The notes under the pieces are model-generated. The model made no database searches. It saw only the letters and a program-made list of their open reading frames with translations, and was not told where the DNA came from. Made by a program: the position numbers and the translations under genes. A stretch of DNA of 64,000 nt, from positions 32,663,795 to 32,727,794 of the forward strand of contig NC_092670.1 of NCBI RefSeq assembly GCF_964355755.1, in the 5' to 3' direction. The DNA is from Antedon mediterranea (Eukaryota; Echinodermata; Crinoidea; Comatulida; Antedonidae). This document shows, in pieces, positions 12,397 through 25,500 of this stretch. Positions within the stretch are counted from its first letter, which is position 1. Every line of letters begins with the position of its first letter.

Positions 12397-14930
12397 CAAG
12401 GGTAATCAGATTGATGCAGCAAATTTCGGTTTACTAAGTAAGCTTAGTAAACGTTTGTTCAAAGTTAAAATTTCACATTCAAAGGGTTAACATTTTTTGA
12501 TAAAGAGAAGTTGGCAAAGAATAAGAAAGACAAATACGACAAAACCTTGTGTGTCTGGTTAGTTGCAATAAAAGCATGCATGTTAATATATCATAAAAAT
12601 GTTGAACACTTTGTGAAGGAATAAATGTTATTCATGAAATCAATTGTTTATGAGGAAAAGAAGTTGGCAAAGAATACGTTGTAAAATATGACAAAGCCTT
12701 ATGCGTGGTTGGTTGCAATAAAAGTATGCATGTTATATCCTATTGTTAATTCCTGGAGAAATTGTTTTCTCTTTTTGTCTTGTCTGTTTTTATATGGATG
12801 CACTATCCCAAATAAAGGAAATTAAATGAATGAATAATGTAGGCAATGGGGATTCACCAGTTTAAATCTTATTTTTTATTCAGTATTCATTTATTCATGG
12901 TCAACAGTAAAACATAGTACATGATTTGGAATTATTTTCGTTTGTTCAAAGTTAAAAATTCACATACTAAATGAGTTAAAAAGTTTATCATTTATTGATA
13001 AAGAGAAGTAGGCAAAAAATAAGAAAGACAAATATGAGATATGATGATATAACATGAAACATGCATGTTATATCATAAGAATGTTAAACACTTTGTAAAG
13101 GAATAATGTTATTTCATGAAATTAATTGTTTATGGCGAAAAGAAGTTTGCAAAGAATACGTTGTAAAATATGACAAAACCTTATGTGTGATTGGTTGCAA
13201 TAAAAGTATGCATGTTATATCTTAAGAATGTTGAACACTTTGTAAAGGAATAAATGTTATTTCATGAAATTAATTTTTTATGAAGAAAAGTTGGCAAATA
13301 ATAAGTTATAAAATATGACCAACACCTTATGCGTGGTTGGTTGTAATAAAAATGTGCATGTTATATCATAAGAATGGTAAATACTTTGTGAAGGAATACC
13401 CGTAAATGTTATTTCATGAAATTAATTGTTGGCAAAGAATACGTTGTAAAATATGACAATAAAAGCATGCATTAAGTCTCATTTCATCGTATACATTATC
13501 AAAATATGTACAGTACATGTTATAGAAGTCCAGTCTGGAAGAGAATATTTGTAAATTGGCAGAATGCTCAGCAGTCACGTACTAATATAGGCCTATCCGC
13601 GCACAGATAAGTTTCGTGAAGATAAGTTTCTGAGCATGCGCACAATGAATTTCTGATTGACTAGTTGCTTGTGGTGGTGCGCGCGTCATGAGAGCAGAAA
13701 GATGTATCTCTCTCCTGATGAGAATAATTGATTATAATCTATAAGTATTGGTACTTAAAATAACTATTTTTAATTCATCGTATATTATGAAGTTTGCAGT
13801 ATTTATACAATAGAAAGGAGGCCAACACACACTGTGTTCCGGAAAATCCCGTCATATGTGTCGTCGATTTGTTCATAATTATTGAGTTTTTTCCGTAATT
13901 TATTCCACAAACCATAATTTTGCGTATAGTTTTGTATTTCCATGTAGTACCCTATTTATCTTCATTTCCGTATACGTCCGTAATATTACGCCGGTAGCAG
14001 AGCAAATGTTGCTTCTTTCTTCTGCATATTTGCTATCATTATTTTCTTTGTTTTATATTTATTATTTATTGTACAGTTTATAGTAGATAAATGAAAATGA
14101 ATTTTGGAAATTGTGGCCTTAATTAACTGTTGTTTATTTAGCATTTATTTCAAAATAATACAATTTAACGTTTTCCTCAATATTTATAGCAGCAGATTCA
14201 TATTTTTTTGTCTAACTTGTTTATATCATTATTTGATAATAATGATTAATTTACATTTATTAATAGTTATTAGAATGTATTACCGTACCAGAAGTACCTT
14301 CATCATTCGCATTGATTGAACGCAAACAATGCCATCATATTTTTAATCGCGTGTGTTTAGGGAGGCGTTCCATAGGTCCGGGCCCGGATCTTGATAGTCA
14401 TGAAGTAGTTACAGAGTTGCAGGGGATTTGTTATCATTGTTAAATGTTTTGTTGCTAGCTTTGTGAAAATTAGTAAAAGATGTAATGATTTTAATTTATT
14501 TAACGACATTCAGAACCAAAATATTTCTTTGTAAAAAAATTACTGCATGGATAGCTAATAATCAGACTAAAACGTATCCTTCTTAAGTTACTATCATTAT
14601 TCATACCACGTAATCTATTTTCAACAATATAATAGTATAATAATATAATTGTAATTGAATGGTGAGCGATTAGTTGAATTTGGATAAACCATTGGTAGGC
14701 CTATAACATTTTTCAATTTAATAAAAATCCAAAATGAACTTGCTGTTATAATACAAATAAAATTATTAAAGCTCAGGTACAGGCATGAATTTTAAATATA
14801 ATATCTGGTTAATTGTACATAAATCAAATACTTGTAACAGAAATCATGACAAAAAAACATGAATTTCCCTTAATATGGTCAAATACAAAATTTGGCATAA
14901 TTCTTCCATAAAACCAGGAAGACTTTTTTC
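12397..14930 (+). repeat. large duplicated block, copy 2
   Basis: Second copy of 9091-11140. It is longer because the internal module containing GGCAAAGAATACGTTGTAAA is repeated several more times between about 12980 and 13460. The 71-codon frame at 14104-14319 is the twin of 10277-10495. After 14930 the two copies part company. Confidence 0.85.
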
Positions 14931-15340
14931 AGTAGTTAGGTAGTTTAACCTAATGTAATAACATTTCTGGTGACTCCCTAGAAGGTGAAAAAAGATAGTG
15001 GATATACGGTGGATAATAAAAATCTGAAGTTGAATAAAAATACCAGAAATGTAAAATTCAAGTTATATTACCTATATTTAGTCATCTGATAACATTTTTT
15101 ACCACACCGTTTATTTTTCATAGCTTTTTAAAATGCCTCTCTCTTTACAAAATTACAAAAGAATAGAGATTTTACTGTGTAATTTGAACTGATAAGAAAG
15201 TGCTTATTTTTAACAAGCTCGTGTAACACAAATAAAATCCTAAAAATTATGAAACATAGGGGAAACTATAGATCGCTAATTATTGGAATTTATGATTAAT
15301 AGAAATGTTTTTCCCGCACCTGGCCTTTAAAAGAAACGCT
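14766..15340. repeat. dispersed repeat shared with 45570-46160
   Basis: From AGCTCAGGTACAGGCATGAA onward this stretch matches 45570-46160 in the same orientation for nearly 600 bp. Its first part is also the end of the duplicated block and is present near 10990 as well. Confidence 0.8.
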
Positions 15341-16745
15341 ACACATTAGAAATATATGTCGGTCAATAAACTTCTGACTACGACTAAATCAGCTACTAAA
15401 AATGTATTCGTGTGGTTTTATTTCATCTTTGGCTTGTTCACATTACTTCCCCCTCCTCTCACAATGAACAGCAGTACAGATCTTCCCTAACTGTGGTCAT
15501 GTGTGTTGCCTACTACGTAATTCACAAATTGCTCAGTAGCAGTGTTACTGTTACTAGCGCCATCACAGATTACCTTTAATGGATCAAGCATCCATTCACA
15601 CATGAACTTTGCGTCAAATAAAAATGCATCGAAAAACGAAATATAGTCTATTCATTCCTTTTATTAGGCATATTGCCAGGGCTAATTTTAATAATCGTTT
15701 GTCCTTAATTATTGCGTTTTGCCGGGGGTTTTCCGATCCATTTAAGGCCAAATCATAATTTTGTTAATATTGTTTTGTATTTCCGATGCTTGTCGTACCA
15801 CCTTAATTATCTTCATTTCCGTACGTCCGTAAATATTAGGCCGAATTTCCGTAGTACTATGGACGTTCCGAAATTAGAACCGTGATATACCGGTAGCAGA
15901 GCAAAGTTGTTTGTTTCTTTCTGCCAATTTCTTATCATTAATGGAGTGTGGTTTAAACAACAATTTTGTACAGTCTATAGTGGAAATTGTGGTTTAACAT
16001 CTGACTTTATTTAGCATTTAATTTAAAATCGTTTTGCTCAATAAATTTATAGCAGCAGCTTCATATTTTTGTATAACTTTTTTTTAAATTATTGATAATT
16101 AATTGGCATTAATTGATTACAGTTATTAGAATTTAATACCGTACAAGAAGTACCTTCATCAGGGACTTTCCCGCTACGTTCGCATTGAATTGAAAAAAAT
16201 GTTATCTTACTGTTAGTCCCGTATGTTTTATTACCAGTGGAATAATATAGGCTACAATTAAATTCTCTGTTTGCTAGCGCACCAAGATTGACATTCCGGC
16301 GAACTAGAAGTGCAATTTATCATGAATTTAATACATGCGAGAGTACCATTTGATTGAGGCCATCTAGGGTGTCATTTAACAGTTTACTTCGCCACAGGCC
16401 CCTGGCTCAAATACTCACTGTATACAGCCCTGAACACTTTGGGCAACCCTCTTAAAATAGTCCTGCGACCCTCCCTGAAATCTCTATTCTTTTGAACACA
16501 ATGTTGTAAATATTTTTTTTTAAAAATATGAAAAATAAACGGTGTGGTAAAAAATGTTATCGGATGACTAAATGTAATTTGAAGTTTACGTTCCTGGTAT
16601 TTTTATTCAACTTCATAGTTTTATTTTCATGCTGTAGCAAACATTATCGACCGATATCCACTATCTTTTTCCACCATTCTAGGGAGTCAGACATTTTATT
16701 ACATTAGGTTAAACTACTAAACTACCTAAAAAATGTCTTCCTGAT
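14920..16745. mobile_element. element bounded by ~200-bp inverted repeats
   Basis: The segment around 14925-15130, with GTTTAACCTAATGTAATAAC and GACTCCCTAGAAGGTGAAAA, reappears in reverse complement at about 16535-16745. Between them, 15700-16170 is a diverged relative of the sequence at 10020-10500. No coding frame of note lies inside, so this is probably a non-autonomous foldback or MITE-like relic. Confidence 0.65.
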
Positions 16746-16779
16746 TTTTTTTTTTGCGGTATTTGTATACAGACAACCA

Positions 16780-17175
16780 AAACAGCTCAGCCATGGTTTA
16801 CACTAGGACGCAACGATAGCAAGCACAACACAAGCGAGTTTAGGAGCACAGTAAGGACGCAACGATAGCAAGCACAACACAAGCGAGTTTAGGAGCACAG
16901 TAAGGACGCAACGATAGCAAGCACAACACAAGCGAGTTTAGGAGCACAGTAAACACAAGGGTATCTCTGGTGATTGGTCAATTACGCAATTTTACCAATG
17001 ACAACCAACGGGTTATTCAATTCTGGCTTGTAATTGGTCAACTCGCTTGTAGCATTGCTACGTCCTTTATTTTGGACAAGAAATATGACCAATAACGAAG
17101 CGATGGACCGTCTGAACTGCTTGTGATTGGTCAACTCACTCAACTATCCTTTGTAAGTCCTTAGTGTAACACCAG
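16780..17175. mobile_element. MITE with subterminal repeats
   Basis: The left end GGTTTACACTAGGACGCAA matches the reverse complement of the right end, GGTGTTACACTAAGGAC. The interior is rich in GATTGGTCAACTCGCTTG-type words in both orientations. It belongs to the same broad family as the elements at 42243-42391 and in the 58-59.6 kb array, which share ACGCAAC and ATTGGT...AACTCGCTTG motifs. Confidence 0.65.
16805..16951. repeat. three perfect 49-bp tandem repeats
   Basis: The unit begins AGGACGCAACGATAGCAAGC and ends GGAGCACAGTA. It is present three times without any difference that I can see, directly abutting, inside the left part of the MITE. Perfect identity implies recent amplification. 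Confidence 0.95.
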
Positions 17176-17214
17176 TTTCTAAAGTTTTTAGTATTATAAA
17201 ATATAAACTTTCTG

Positions 17215-17500
17215 CTTAACGATGTATTGTTCCTCAAAAACATGAAAAATGAAGATTAATTAAATCAGATTTTGAATAGGTTATTTTGTAGTTTAATAAA
17301 GTTAATCACTTCAGTAGAAAAAAAAACTAAAATAATAATGTTTTCACTTATAAAATCAAAAATCCATTGGCTGGCAGCCAATTTAGCCATTTTTTTTGCT
17401 TTAAATTACATTTTTTCAGGTAAATACATTTTTTTTTCCGATTTAATTTTTGGTCAAAGTGGATAACTATTATGTTACATTAAAATAGAATGTTAAAAAA
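17215..17500. repeat. dispersed repeat shared with 60955-61215
   Basis: Blocks such as CCTCAAAAACATGAAAAAT, TTTTTGGTCAAAGTGGATAA and the run with ACATTAAAATAGAATGTTAA recur in the same order at 60955-61215. The 64-codon frame at 17272-17466 falls inside and is not supported as a gene. Confidence 0.6.
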
Positions 17501-17859
17501 AATTGTTTAAGAATTTTTTTCAGGGAGACAATAACATCTTTAACCATTAGCGAAAAATAGAAGTCATTGTCAGTGTTTGTGACGTGCAAAGGTTTGTATT
17601 TTATAATAAACATTTAAAAAAATGGATCTTACCCTTTAAAAGACACCGCCGATTTTGTAGATGTGACGCGAGACAAAATCCCCACCACGCTGCAGAGCTT
17701 CCGAATTTAGAGAAGTTTTTTTAAATGAAAGTGATCGGCGGATCAAACAGGTCATTTTGAACATGGATTAAAGAATTCTTTAATCCATGTTTTGAATTAC
17801 ATCACGTTATGCTCCAATAACTTTTGCCACCAACCACTAAAATTAGATAGAGGGCGCTA

Positions 17860-18290
17860 GTTAATAATATATAAAGAGTTGTGACTTTAAATGGAGTAGA
17901 AGCCATGTATGGAGTTGAGTCAATATAAAAAATAACAATTTGTTTAAAGGTTTTTGTTGAAATTATAAAATTACTGCGAACATGATTTTAAATAACAAAA
18001 ATAGCAATTTCGGAATGGCTCTGGCTGTGCGCTCCTAATGCATTGTTTTTAAATTTTGTTGTTAAAAATCATGTTCGCAGTAACTGATTTCGTTTTTATC
18101 TTAACAAAAACATTTAAACAAATTGATTGTTTTGATATTAAATTCGATATTTAAAGCCTTGTGAATGTTATACATTTTTACAGCAAATTACTCGACACCA
18201 TACTCTACATAACCATAGCTGGACACAAAGATGTGACTTTTTAAAATCCGTGAACGCAATGCCGTAACTCTTTATATATATTTCTCTGAT
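17860..18290. repeat. imperfect inverted repeat
   Basis: Phrases including TATAAAGAGTTGTGACTTTA, GTATGGAGTTGAGT and ACTGCGAACATGATTTTAAA on the left are mirrored in reverse complement on the right up to about 18290. The centre is near 18030. The left phrase GTATGGAGTTGAGTC also occurs at about 40510 in intron 10 of ERGIC3. Confidence 0.65.
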
Positions 18291-18420
18291 TATAAATATC
18301 ACCATTTATTTTATTTTATGTCTTTAGGCAATGTGGCCAAGGATTACCAATAGTGAATTAATCACTGTCCTATCAGATAGGTGGTAATCCCCCTGATACA
18401 GGGGCTATTGTGTGAACCAG

Positions 18421-18656
18421 TTCACCGGGGTAACCCCCTACTCTTTTTCGAATAATGAACTGGGTTCTTTAAAGTATACACAGGTTATAACTGTGTACAC
18501 TGGACCTACGGTTTATAGTCCTTATCCGAGAAGACTTGTTCCACCACCAGAACTAGGAGCGAGTTGGCCTGGAACCCTTGCCGATGTTGTTGTTGGCTCT
18601 TTAGGTACGGTAAACGGCGCCCCTGCCTTAACCGCTCGGCCATCCATCGGCTGTGA
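18421..18656 (-). mobile_element. tRNA-derived SINE, copy 1
   Basis: Read on the minus strand it opens with a tRNA-like head (TGGCCGAGCGGTTAAGGC, an A-box of leucine/serine type, then a degenerate B-box near AAGGGTTCCAGG). About 150 bp of body follow, including TTCTCGGATAAGGACTATAA and GTAGGGGGTTACCCCGGTG. The same head and body recur on the plus strand at 49600-49813, so it is a repeat family and not a tRNA gene. The 82-codon plus-strand frame over it is incidental. Confidence 0.85.
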
Positions 18657-18659
18657 ATA

Positions 18660-19528
18660 AACAGTAAGCAGCATTACATCATCAATATTTTGTTAACCAT
18701 TTGTGGCACAAGTTATGTTTAAACAAGAAATATTTCTTACAAAAAACGCTGCTCGCTTATTGATGTAACAGTTTTAAAGATATATTGTCCTCTAAAAAAA
18801 TATTTTTTATTTCAAATTTGTTTTTGAATGTGTCATTTTATTGTCACATAATAGTTATTTTACCTGAAAAAATGTAATTTAAAGCAAAAAAATACTTAAA
18901 TTGTCTGTCAGACAATGGTTTTGAGTTATAATTAAACGTTTCTTTTCTCTTTTTATATGTGAATAAATTAAAATTTTTATATGAAACACAGAATCAATTT
19001 CTGTCACTTTAGTTTATTTTATTGCTAAGGTCAAGTCTGGGTGTCACTTCATCACGTCTAGATACTTCAAGTGTGAAGTATCATATTACAAAAAAAAAAC
19101 TTCAATGGACTGTTTTGATAATAATTCAATGATTATCTGACAGCGAATTACAGTATTATATAATATCATGGGACTCATAAATACCAGAAATGCTTTGGGA
19201 TTTGTCATTCTACTGTTTTCCCAGACGTTTTTTGGGTCCAGCAGCTGGTACCCATAAATTAAATTCAAGAATCCTTTTTAGCAAAAACATCAGTGTCTAG
19301 TACAATAACTGCTGCTTGCTTTCAGTTGATAACGGGATGTAGCGGGCTAAAACAGCAGCGTGAAAAAAGCTCAAATACAAATTGAAGTGATTTATTCCAG
19401 GAGTTTTTTTCCAAACGATGTACTATGGGTGGCGTTTATTTGAAGAGGCCGTTTATCCGAAGAGGCTGTTTATTGGAATAAATATGGTAACTATTAATAT
19501 TATACTAGTAATTGTAACAGTTCTCTAG
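18660..19528. other. unassigned; probable 3' flank of MMTAG2
   Basis: No gene or clear repeat recognised. The part next to 19529 should be the MMTAG2 3' untranslated region: an AATAAA on the minus strand lies near 19474-19479, about 50 bases past the stop codon. Confidence 0.4.
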
Positions 19529-22500
19529 TTAATAATGGTACTTTCTTTTCTCGTCGTTCCTTCTCTTGTCACTCTTTTTTCGCTTCTTTCTCTCTCTCTT
19601 TGGTGACGAGCATGAATCACTGTCTGATTTATACTCCCGTCGCAATGTCCTATAATGTTTATCATTCTTATTCTGCTTGTGACCAAGATCTCTATCTTCA
19701 TTACTTCTAGGTTTCTTACTCTCATCCTCGGTTTTGTAGTTTTTTCTTTTCTTTAATTTTCTCCTTTCTTCGGAATCTGTACTATCATGATACTCGTGTT
19801 TATGTTTTCTTTTCTTTTTTGTTCTTTTTTCATCCTCTTCAGAAGAACTGTCGCTTGTTTCTACTCTAACTTTCTTCTTCTTCTTCTTTTTTTTCTTTGA
19901 ACTGAAACAAAAAAGTGTTATTTCCAATAGGGTTGGTGAAATTCAGTCCAAAATACGCAGAATTTTTTCCAAAATACGTCAACTAGAGGGCGCTATACTA
20001 AATACAAAATACGTCAACTTGAGTTATCCAACTTAAAACAACTTTTGTAGCGCTATTAATTTTCTACAATAAGAAAGTTATCCGACATACCCTCCAACTT
20101 GAAGGCACAGTTTTCCAAAATACGCAAATTTTCCCAAAAAAATATTTGAACCTTCAAAACGCGAGGCTGTTTTAAAAACTACTATAAAGGATTGTATCTT
20201 CAACATTGAAAAGATGAACCATTTTGGTAAGTTTTAAGTTCAGTTTGTATCATATTAGATAATAGTTCTTGTAGTACGGTAGTCCATTGGCAATATATCA
20301 ATATTTGTTGTATGTTAGGATCTTCTGCTTGATATGCAGATGTGCTAACCATTAGACCACTGGCGCTTTCATGGTATAGTTCAAACCCGCTCTGATAGCG
20401 ACTCTTTATATTCTCGGCGTGGTACTGCGGAAAAGCACGAGTCCCTTAATTGTATGCACGCGCACCAGAGATCAAATTGATACGCCCCATCTTATATATA
20501 TATATATTATTTATTGTGAAAAATTAAGGTGCAGTTGTGACTCTAAACTAGTCACATCTTTTTTCCCCCTCTCGAATTCATCATTTTATTTCAGGTATTT
20601 TTAAACAATTAAACACCCTAAAGTAAATGTAATCATATGTATATAATATAATATAAAAACATTTTTATTTTGCCGTTTTGGCGTAAAAAACGATTACTTA
20701 CTACTTATATAACCAAATATTAATATTATTTTAAACATTTTAACACTAATGGGTTTTAATTATTATTACTTACTTTTCATCAAGATTGAAGATGATATTA
20801 TAGTTCAGTTTGAGGATCATAATAATGTTACATTTAGATCTCTCTCGCTTAGCCGAACCATTTTGAACTTTAACTGTTTTAACTATGGCTATTTTGCCGT
20901 TTTCGTGAAAAAAAAAAATAATTACTTTACTTCTTCTAACTAATTATTGATATTATTTTAATTACAATACCATATTCTTGTTATTATTATATATTATATG
21001 AAATAACTATTATGTTAGATTTCAGATAAGGTGACTTGTATTATACCATAAGTACATTAAATTGAAAGCGATGTTGGGCTGTCGAGCTCGGGAAAAATAT
21101 CAATTTTGTAGATCACCAAATATATAACACATCACCTATGACTATACTATGCGTTTTTGTAGCCGGTTTATGCCTCATTTCTAGCTACGTCTGGCAATGC
21201 AATCGTACATCGTTCAGACATTATTATATTATAGGCACTGTCTATTGACTGATGTTGGCACATATTTGTTTTTATTCAGTAATAAATGATTACATTGAAA
21301 AATAATAATTGGCTACTATATGACATTTTATTTACAAAAAATTCTGCCTTCCAATAATTTCATTTATAACTAAAATGTACTTGTTTGTTTTACATTAAAT
21401 TGTAATTTTACCTTACACTCTCAATATGACACATTTGGAAAGGCTCTCGTATTTTGGAAAAATACTAGTGGTCCCAAATTGACGTATTTTGGACAAATCG
21501 CGTATTTTGGATAATTTATAGCGCCCTCAAGTTGACGTATTTTGGAAAATTACAAGCGGTTCCAAATTGACGTATTTTAGAAAATGAATAGCGCGCTCAC
21601 GTTAACGTATTTTGGACAATTCGCATATTTTGGAAAATGAATAGCGCCCTCAAGTCGACGTATTTTGGAAAGACTCGCGTATTTTGGATTAGTATAGCGC
21701 CCTCAACTTGACGTATTTTGGAAAAAATTCTGCGTATTTTGGATTAATGTTCACCAACCACACTCGTTATTTCTGACAATGATTTTATGGTTTGAATTAT
21801 TTTGTTTATATTATGATGAAGATTATATTATATTTGATTATGCCATTTCTGTGACATAAAATGTTTTTACCTTTTGCTTTCAGATGTTCTTTTCTTCAAC
21901 TTATTTTGAGACTCCATGTCAAATTTCTAATTGAAAAATAAAATATATATACATACTTTATAAATGACTATGCACTACAGTATTAGTATTAGAAGAAGTA
22001 CTGTATAAATGATGCATTCATTTACAATATACAATTTGAATGTACACTTGTAAAACAGGAGCTGAACATTCAAATTTCTAGTGTTATTTTAGTATGACAG
22101 GATGGGTAAACCAAGATTCTTTTAGCTATTTTGTCATACATTTATATAATTTATTACTTTTTAAAATAGTCATCCAATAGTAATTCTTTAAAATTTAAGT
22201 TAAAAAAACATATTCTATTGTAATTAGTTCAATCATATACCCCTTTCACACCAACTATAATTCAGTATGTGCCCAAATATGGTAGTGATACGCCCAAATA
22301 TGGTAGTGATATGCCCAAATATGGTATTGATATGACATCATTGAGACCATTATGGAGTGATCTCCGGAGACAACCCGGGGTTTATGACCATTCAAAACGT
22401 TAAGAAACTCCGGAGATACCCCTTTCACACCAAACTCCGGAGTGATCTCCGCCGGAGACAACCCAGGGTTTATGACCATTCAAAACGTTGAGAAACTCTG

Positions 22501-25500
22501 GAGATACCCCTTTCACACCAAACTCCAGAGTGATCTCCGCCGGAGACAACCCGGAGTTTATGACCATTCAAAACGTTGAGAAACTCCCGGAGATACCCCT
22601 TTCACACCAAACTCCAGAGTGATCTCCGGAGACAACCCGGAGTTTATGACCATTCAAAACGTTGAGAAACTCCGGAGATACCCCTTTCACACCAAACTCC
22701 AGAGTGATCTCCGCCGGAGACAACCCGGAGTTTATGACCATTCAAAACGTTAAGAAACTCTGGAGATACCCCTTTCACACCAAACTCCAGAGTGATCTCC
22801 GGAGACAACCCAGGGTTTATGACCATTCAAAACGTTGAGAAACTCTGGAGATACCCCTTTCACACCAACCTAGAAACACCGGGGTTTATAAAATAAAATT
22901 GTAAATGTCGCCCTCTATTTTGTTTGTTTACATAGCGACAATCATTAGAATCATTTTAATTAACAATATTTTTAATTTAATAATACTTTCAAAAGTCTCA
23001 AAAGTAATATGTTTTATTGATACTACTTATTATTTTCTAGACCCGCTATATAGTATTTTGAAATAAAACTAAAGCAATGAGTGATTGTGTGAGGATGACC
23101 TTTTGACCTAAAACTCCGGAGTTTTGATGTTGGTACCTTTCACACCAAAACACTGGGGTGTCCCCGCAGTTCGCTCTCCAAAGAATGTTCAGCTGTTCAA
23201 CCCCGCAGTTTTAAACTCCGGAGTTGCTTGATTTTACCTTTCACACCAAAACTCCGGAGTTTTGCTTTTTGTGTGAAAGGGGTAGAGAAAATGTAATGTT
23301 TTTATTTACTTGTTTTTTAATTGTAAGGAGTTTAATTTAGTTAAGTTAATATTTAAAGAGGGCCCCTGGATGTCAACTAGAAGGGTTACCCTTTCTAAAT
23401 AAAGTGTAAAAAAAAAAAAAAATCATAATCATCATGATTAAATTTATTGTATAGTCTATGCCAAAGTCAATAACTTGGACATGATGGTAATATACTTACA
23501 GGATTATCAATTGCTTCAGTATTTGTTTGCTTTGGTGGAGCTTGGCCACTGTGAAAAAAGAAATACACTTATTATTGAAATATAGATGTTTGCAAATACT
23601 GTACTGTTTTTAATGACCAAGCACACACACCACTTATGCTGTGGCCCAAATGACCACGAAGTAGGCCCTACATGTCAGTGGGGTAAAAAATTTGGTCCCG
23701 CAATGTGAAGCAATCCTTGAATGAGCATAATTATGGTAAGTGCAGAAGATAGTCGACCTATTTCCGAAATATTATTATTACTGAAACTAACCTCTAAATA
23801 TTTCTATTAAGAAACCAGGCATTAACCTAAACTTCATATCCATTCAGCTAGAACTGGCTTGCAGAAACCTACAGACATAACTTATTTCATTTACGTCCAT
23901 TCTTACAGGCACACTATTCAAGATTCCAGTCATATTATATTTGGACATATTATTATTAAAATATTTTTAGATATTTATTTATTTAAAAGCCCTGTTTAAA
24001 GTTATTGCCAAGAAATACAGGTACATATTCATTGACAGACAGATCAAGCAGAAATTTATATTGTGAAATCTGTCATCATGTGAACTGTACAATATACAAA
24101 TTGTGGAGTTGTAGCTTTGTGGTTAACATGCTTGCATCCAATCCAAAGGTCTAGGGTTCAATCCTGACATAGTGCGGGGTTGTAACTCACAATCTCTTTC
24201 AACTCCACTCACTTTAAGCCTTACAAATTATAAGCAAACAAATTATAAAAAAGGTTTATCCATCCTATAATTGGTGAGTTGCTCACTGTTGGATGCGTAT
24301 GAAAAAATATATAAACACAACAGGCATACAACATGAATTCTAAACCACTTTGTGATATATTGAAATTTAATTAATTAATTTGAAACGATAATGATGAGGA
24401 AATCTGTGAGAATGACTCCTGAGAAAATGAACCTGAAACCTTCTGCTTGATGATCGAATATATAATAATTTCTGCAATAAAACACATATACTTACAGAGC
24501 AATCATCATAGCTTCCTTCTCGGCATTTTTGACAGAATTAAATTCTTTCTTTAATTTGGACTCTTTTTCATTTTTATCTTTCGCATACCATGTAAGGTCC
24601 TTTCCTTCTTGCCATCGGCCCACTGGTGCTTTCACAGAATGTCCTACAAAACAATGTTCATTGTCTATCATCATTATTATTAAATAACATATTCCTAATA
24701 AACTGTAATTAGCAATACAAAAGTTGAAAATACATGAAATTAGCTAATCAAATTTGAGTGGCGTGTATTTTCATCACTAAAATAATCAACTACAGCGCAT
24801 CTTAATTTAATCAACCTAACCCCTATTATTAATTGTACTCAAGTAATGGGTCAGTTGAAAACTAAACCAACTGTGGTTTATTTATTGAATTCTATTTTTA
24901 AAAACATTATTATTCTCCCAAATTAATTAAATGCAATTCTATCTTAATTATTACACTTTCTGATTCTATTATGATTCAAATTTTCGATTGATCACTAGGC
25001 CTAGGTAGGCCTATATTAAATAAATATATACTGTATTAATATATATTTTTTTTTAACCCTACTACTACTACTAGGCCTACTTACTCTAGCCTGATGATAC
25101 TTATTAAAATGTTTAGGCCTACTTCTACTAGTATAGGGAACTATAGCCTATTATAAGTATTATTATTAGTAATACAGGTACTAGCCTAAGGGGATATGAC
25201 CGGTTGGGCCGCCGACAAGTTGAGCCGCCGGTGATTTCTATGAAACGCCCAGTGCATGCGTCTTTTACGACATTTTGCGTAGTGATTAGGGTGGTGTCCT
25301 AGTCTAGCAGGACCTAGTACATAAGTTCATGGTCTTGGTTTATTGTGTCATGAAAATAAATAATATATAATTACATATTACAATTAACAACACAGCAAAG
25401 GAAAGTAGTAATATTTAATAATTTAATTGTTTTTAATCTTTCGAGGAAAAAATTCAGTGCACTCATAATTTTTCTTGTGTGTAGGCCTACCACGTAAAGT

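Noticed and set aside
10277-14319. Conserved 71-72-codon proteins at 10277-10495 and 14104-14319
   Set aside because: Both copies lie inside a recent large duplication; the similarity extends far beyond the frames and composition is AT-rich and hydrophobic by chance.
16805-16951. CRISPR-like 49-bp repeats
   Set aside because: The units abut directly with no spacers.
20310-20365. tRNA gene on the minus strand
   Set aside because: A D-arm and an anticodon-like arm are visible but no T-arm or matching acceptor stem follows.
22255-22826. Small proteins on the minus strand with repeated VINPGLSP
   Set aside because: They are translations of the 86-bp tandem repeat in a transposon; the frame is incidental.
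24492-24674. Stand-alone 60-residue gene starting MMIDNEHC
   Set aside because: The first residues are intron; the real exon begins after the acceptor at 24643 and belongs to MMTAG2.
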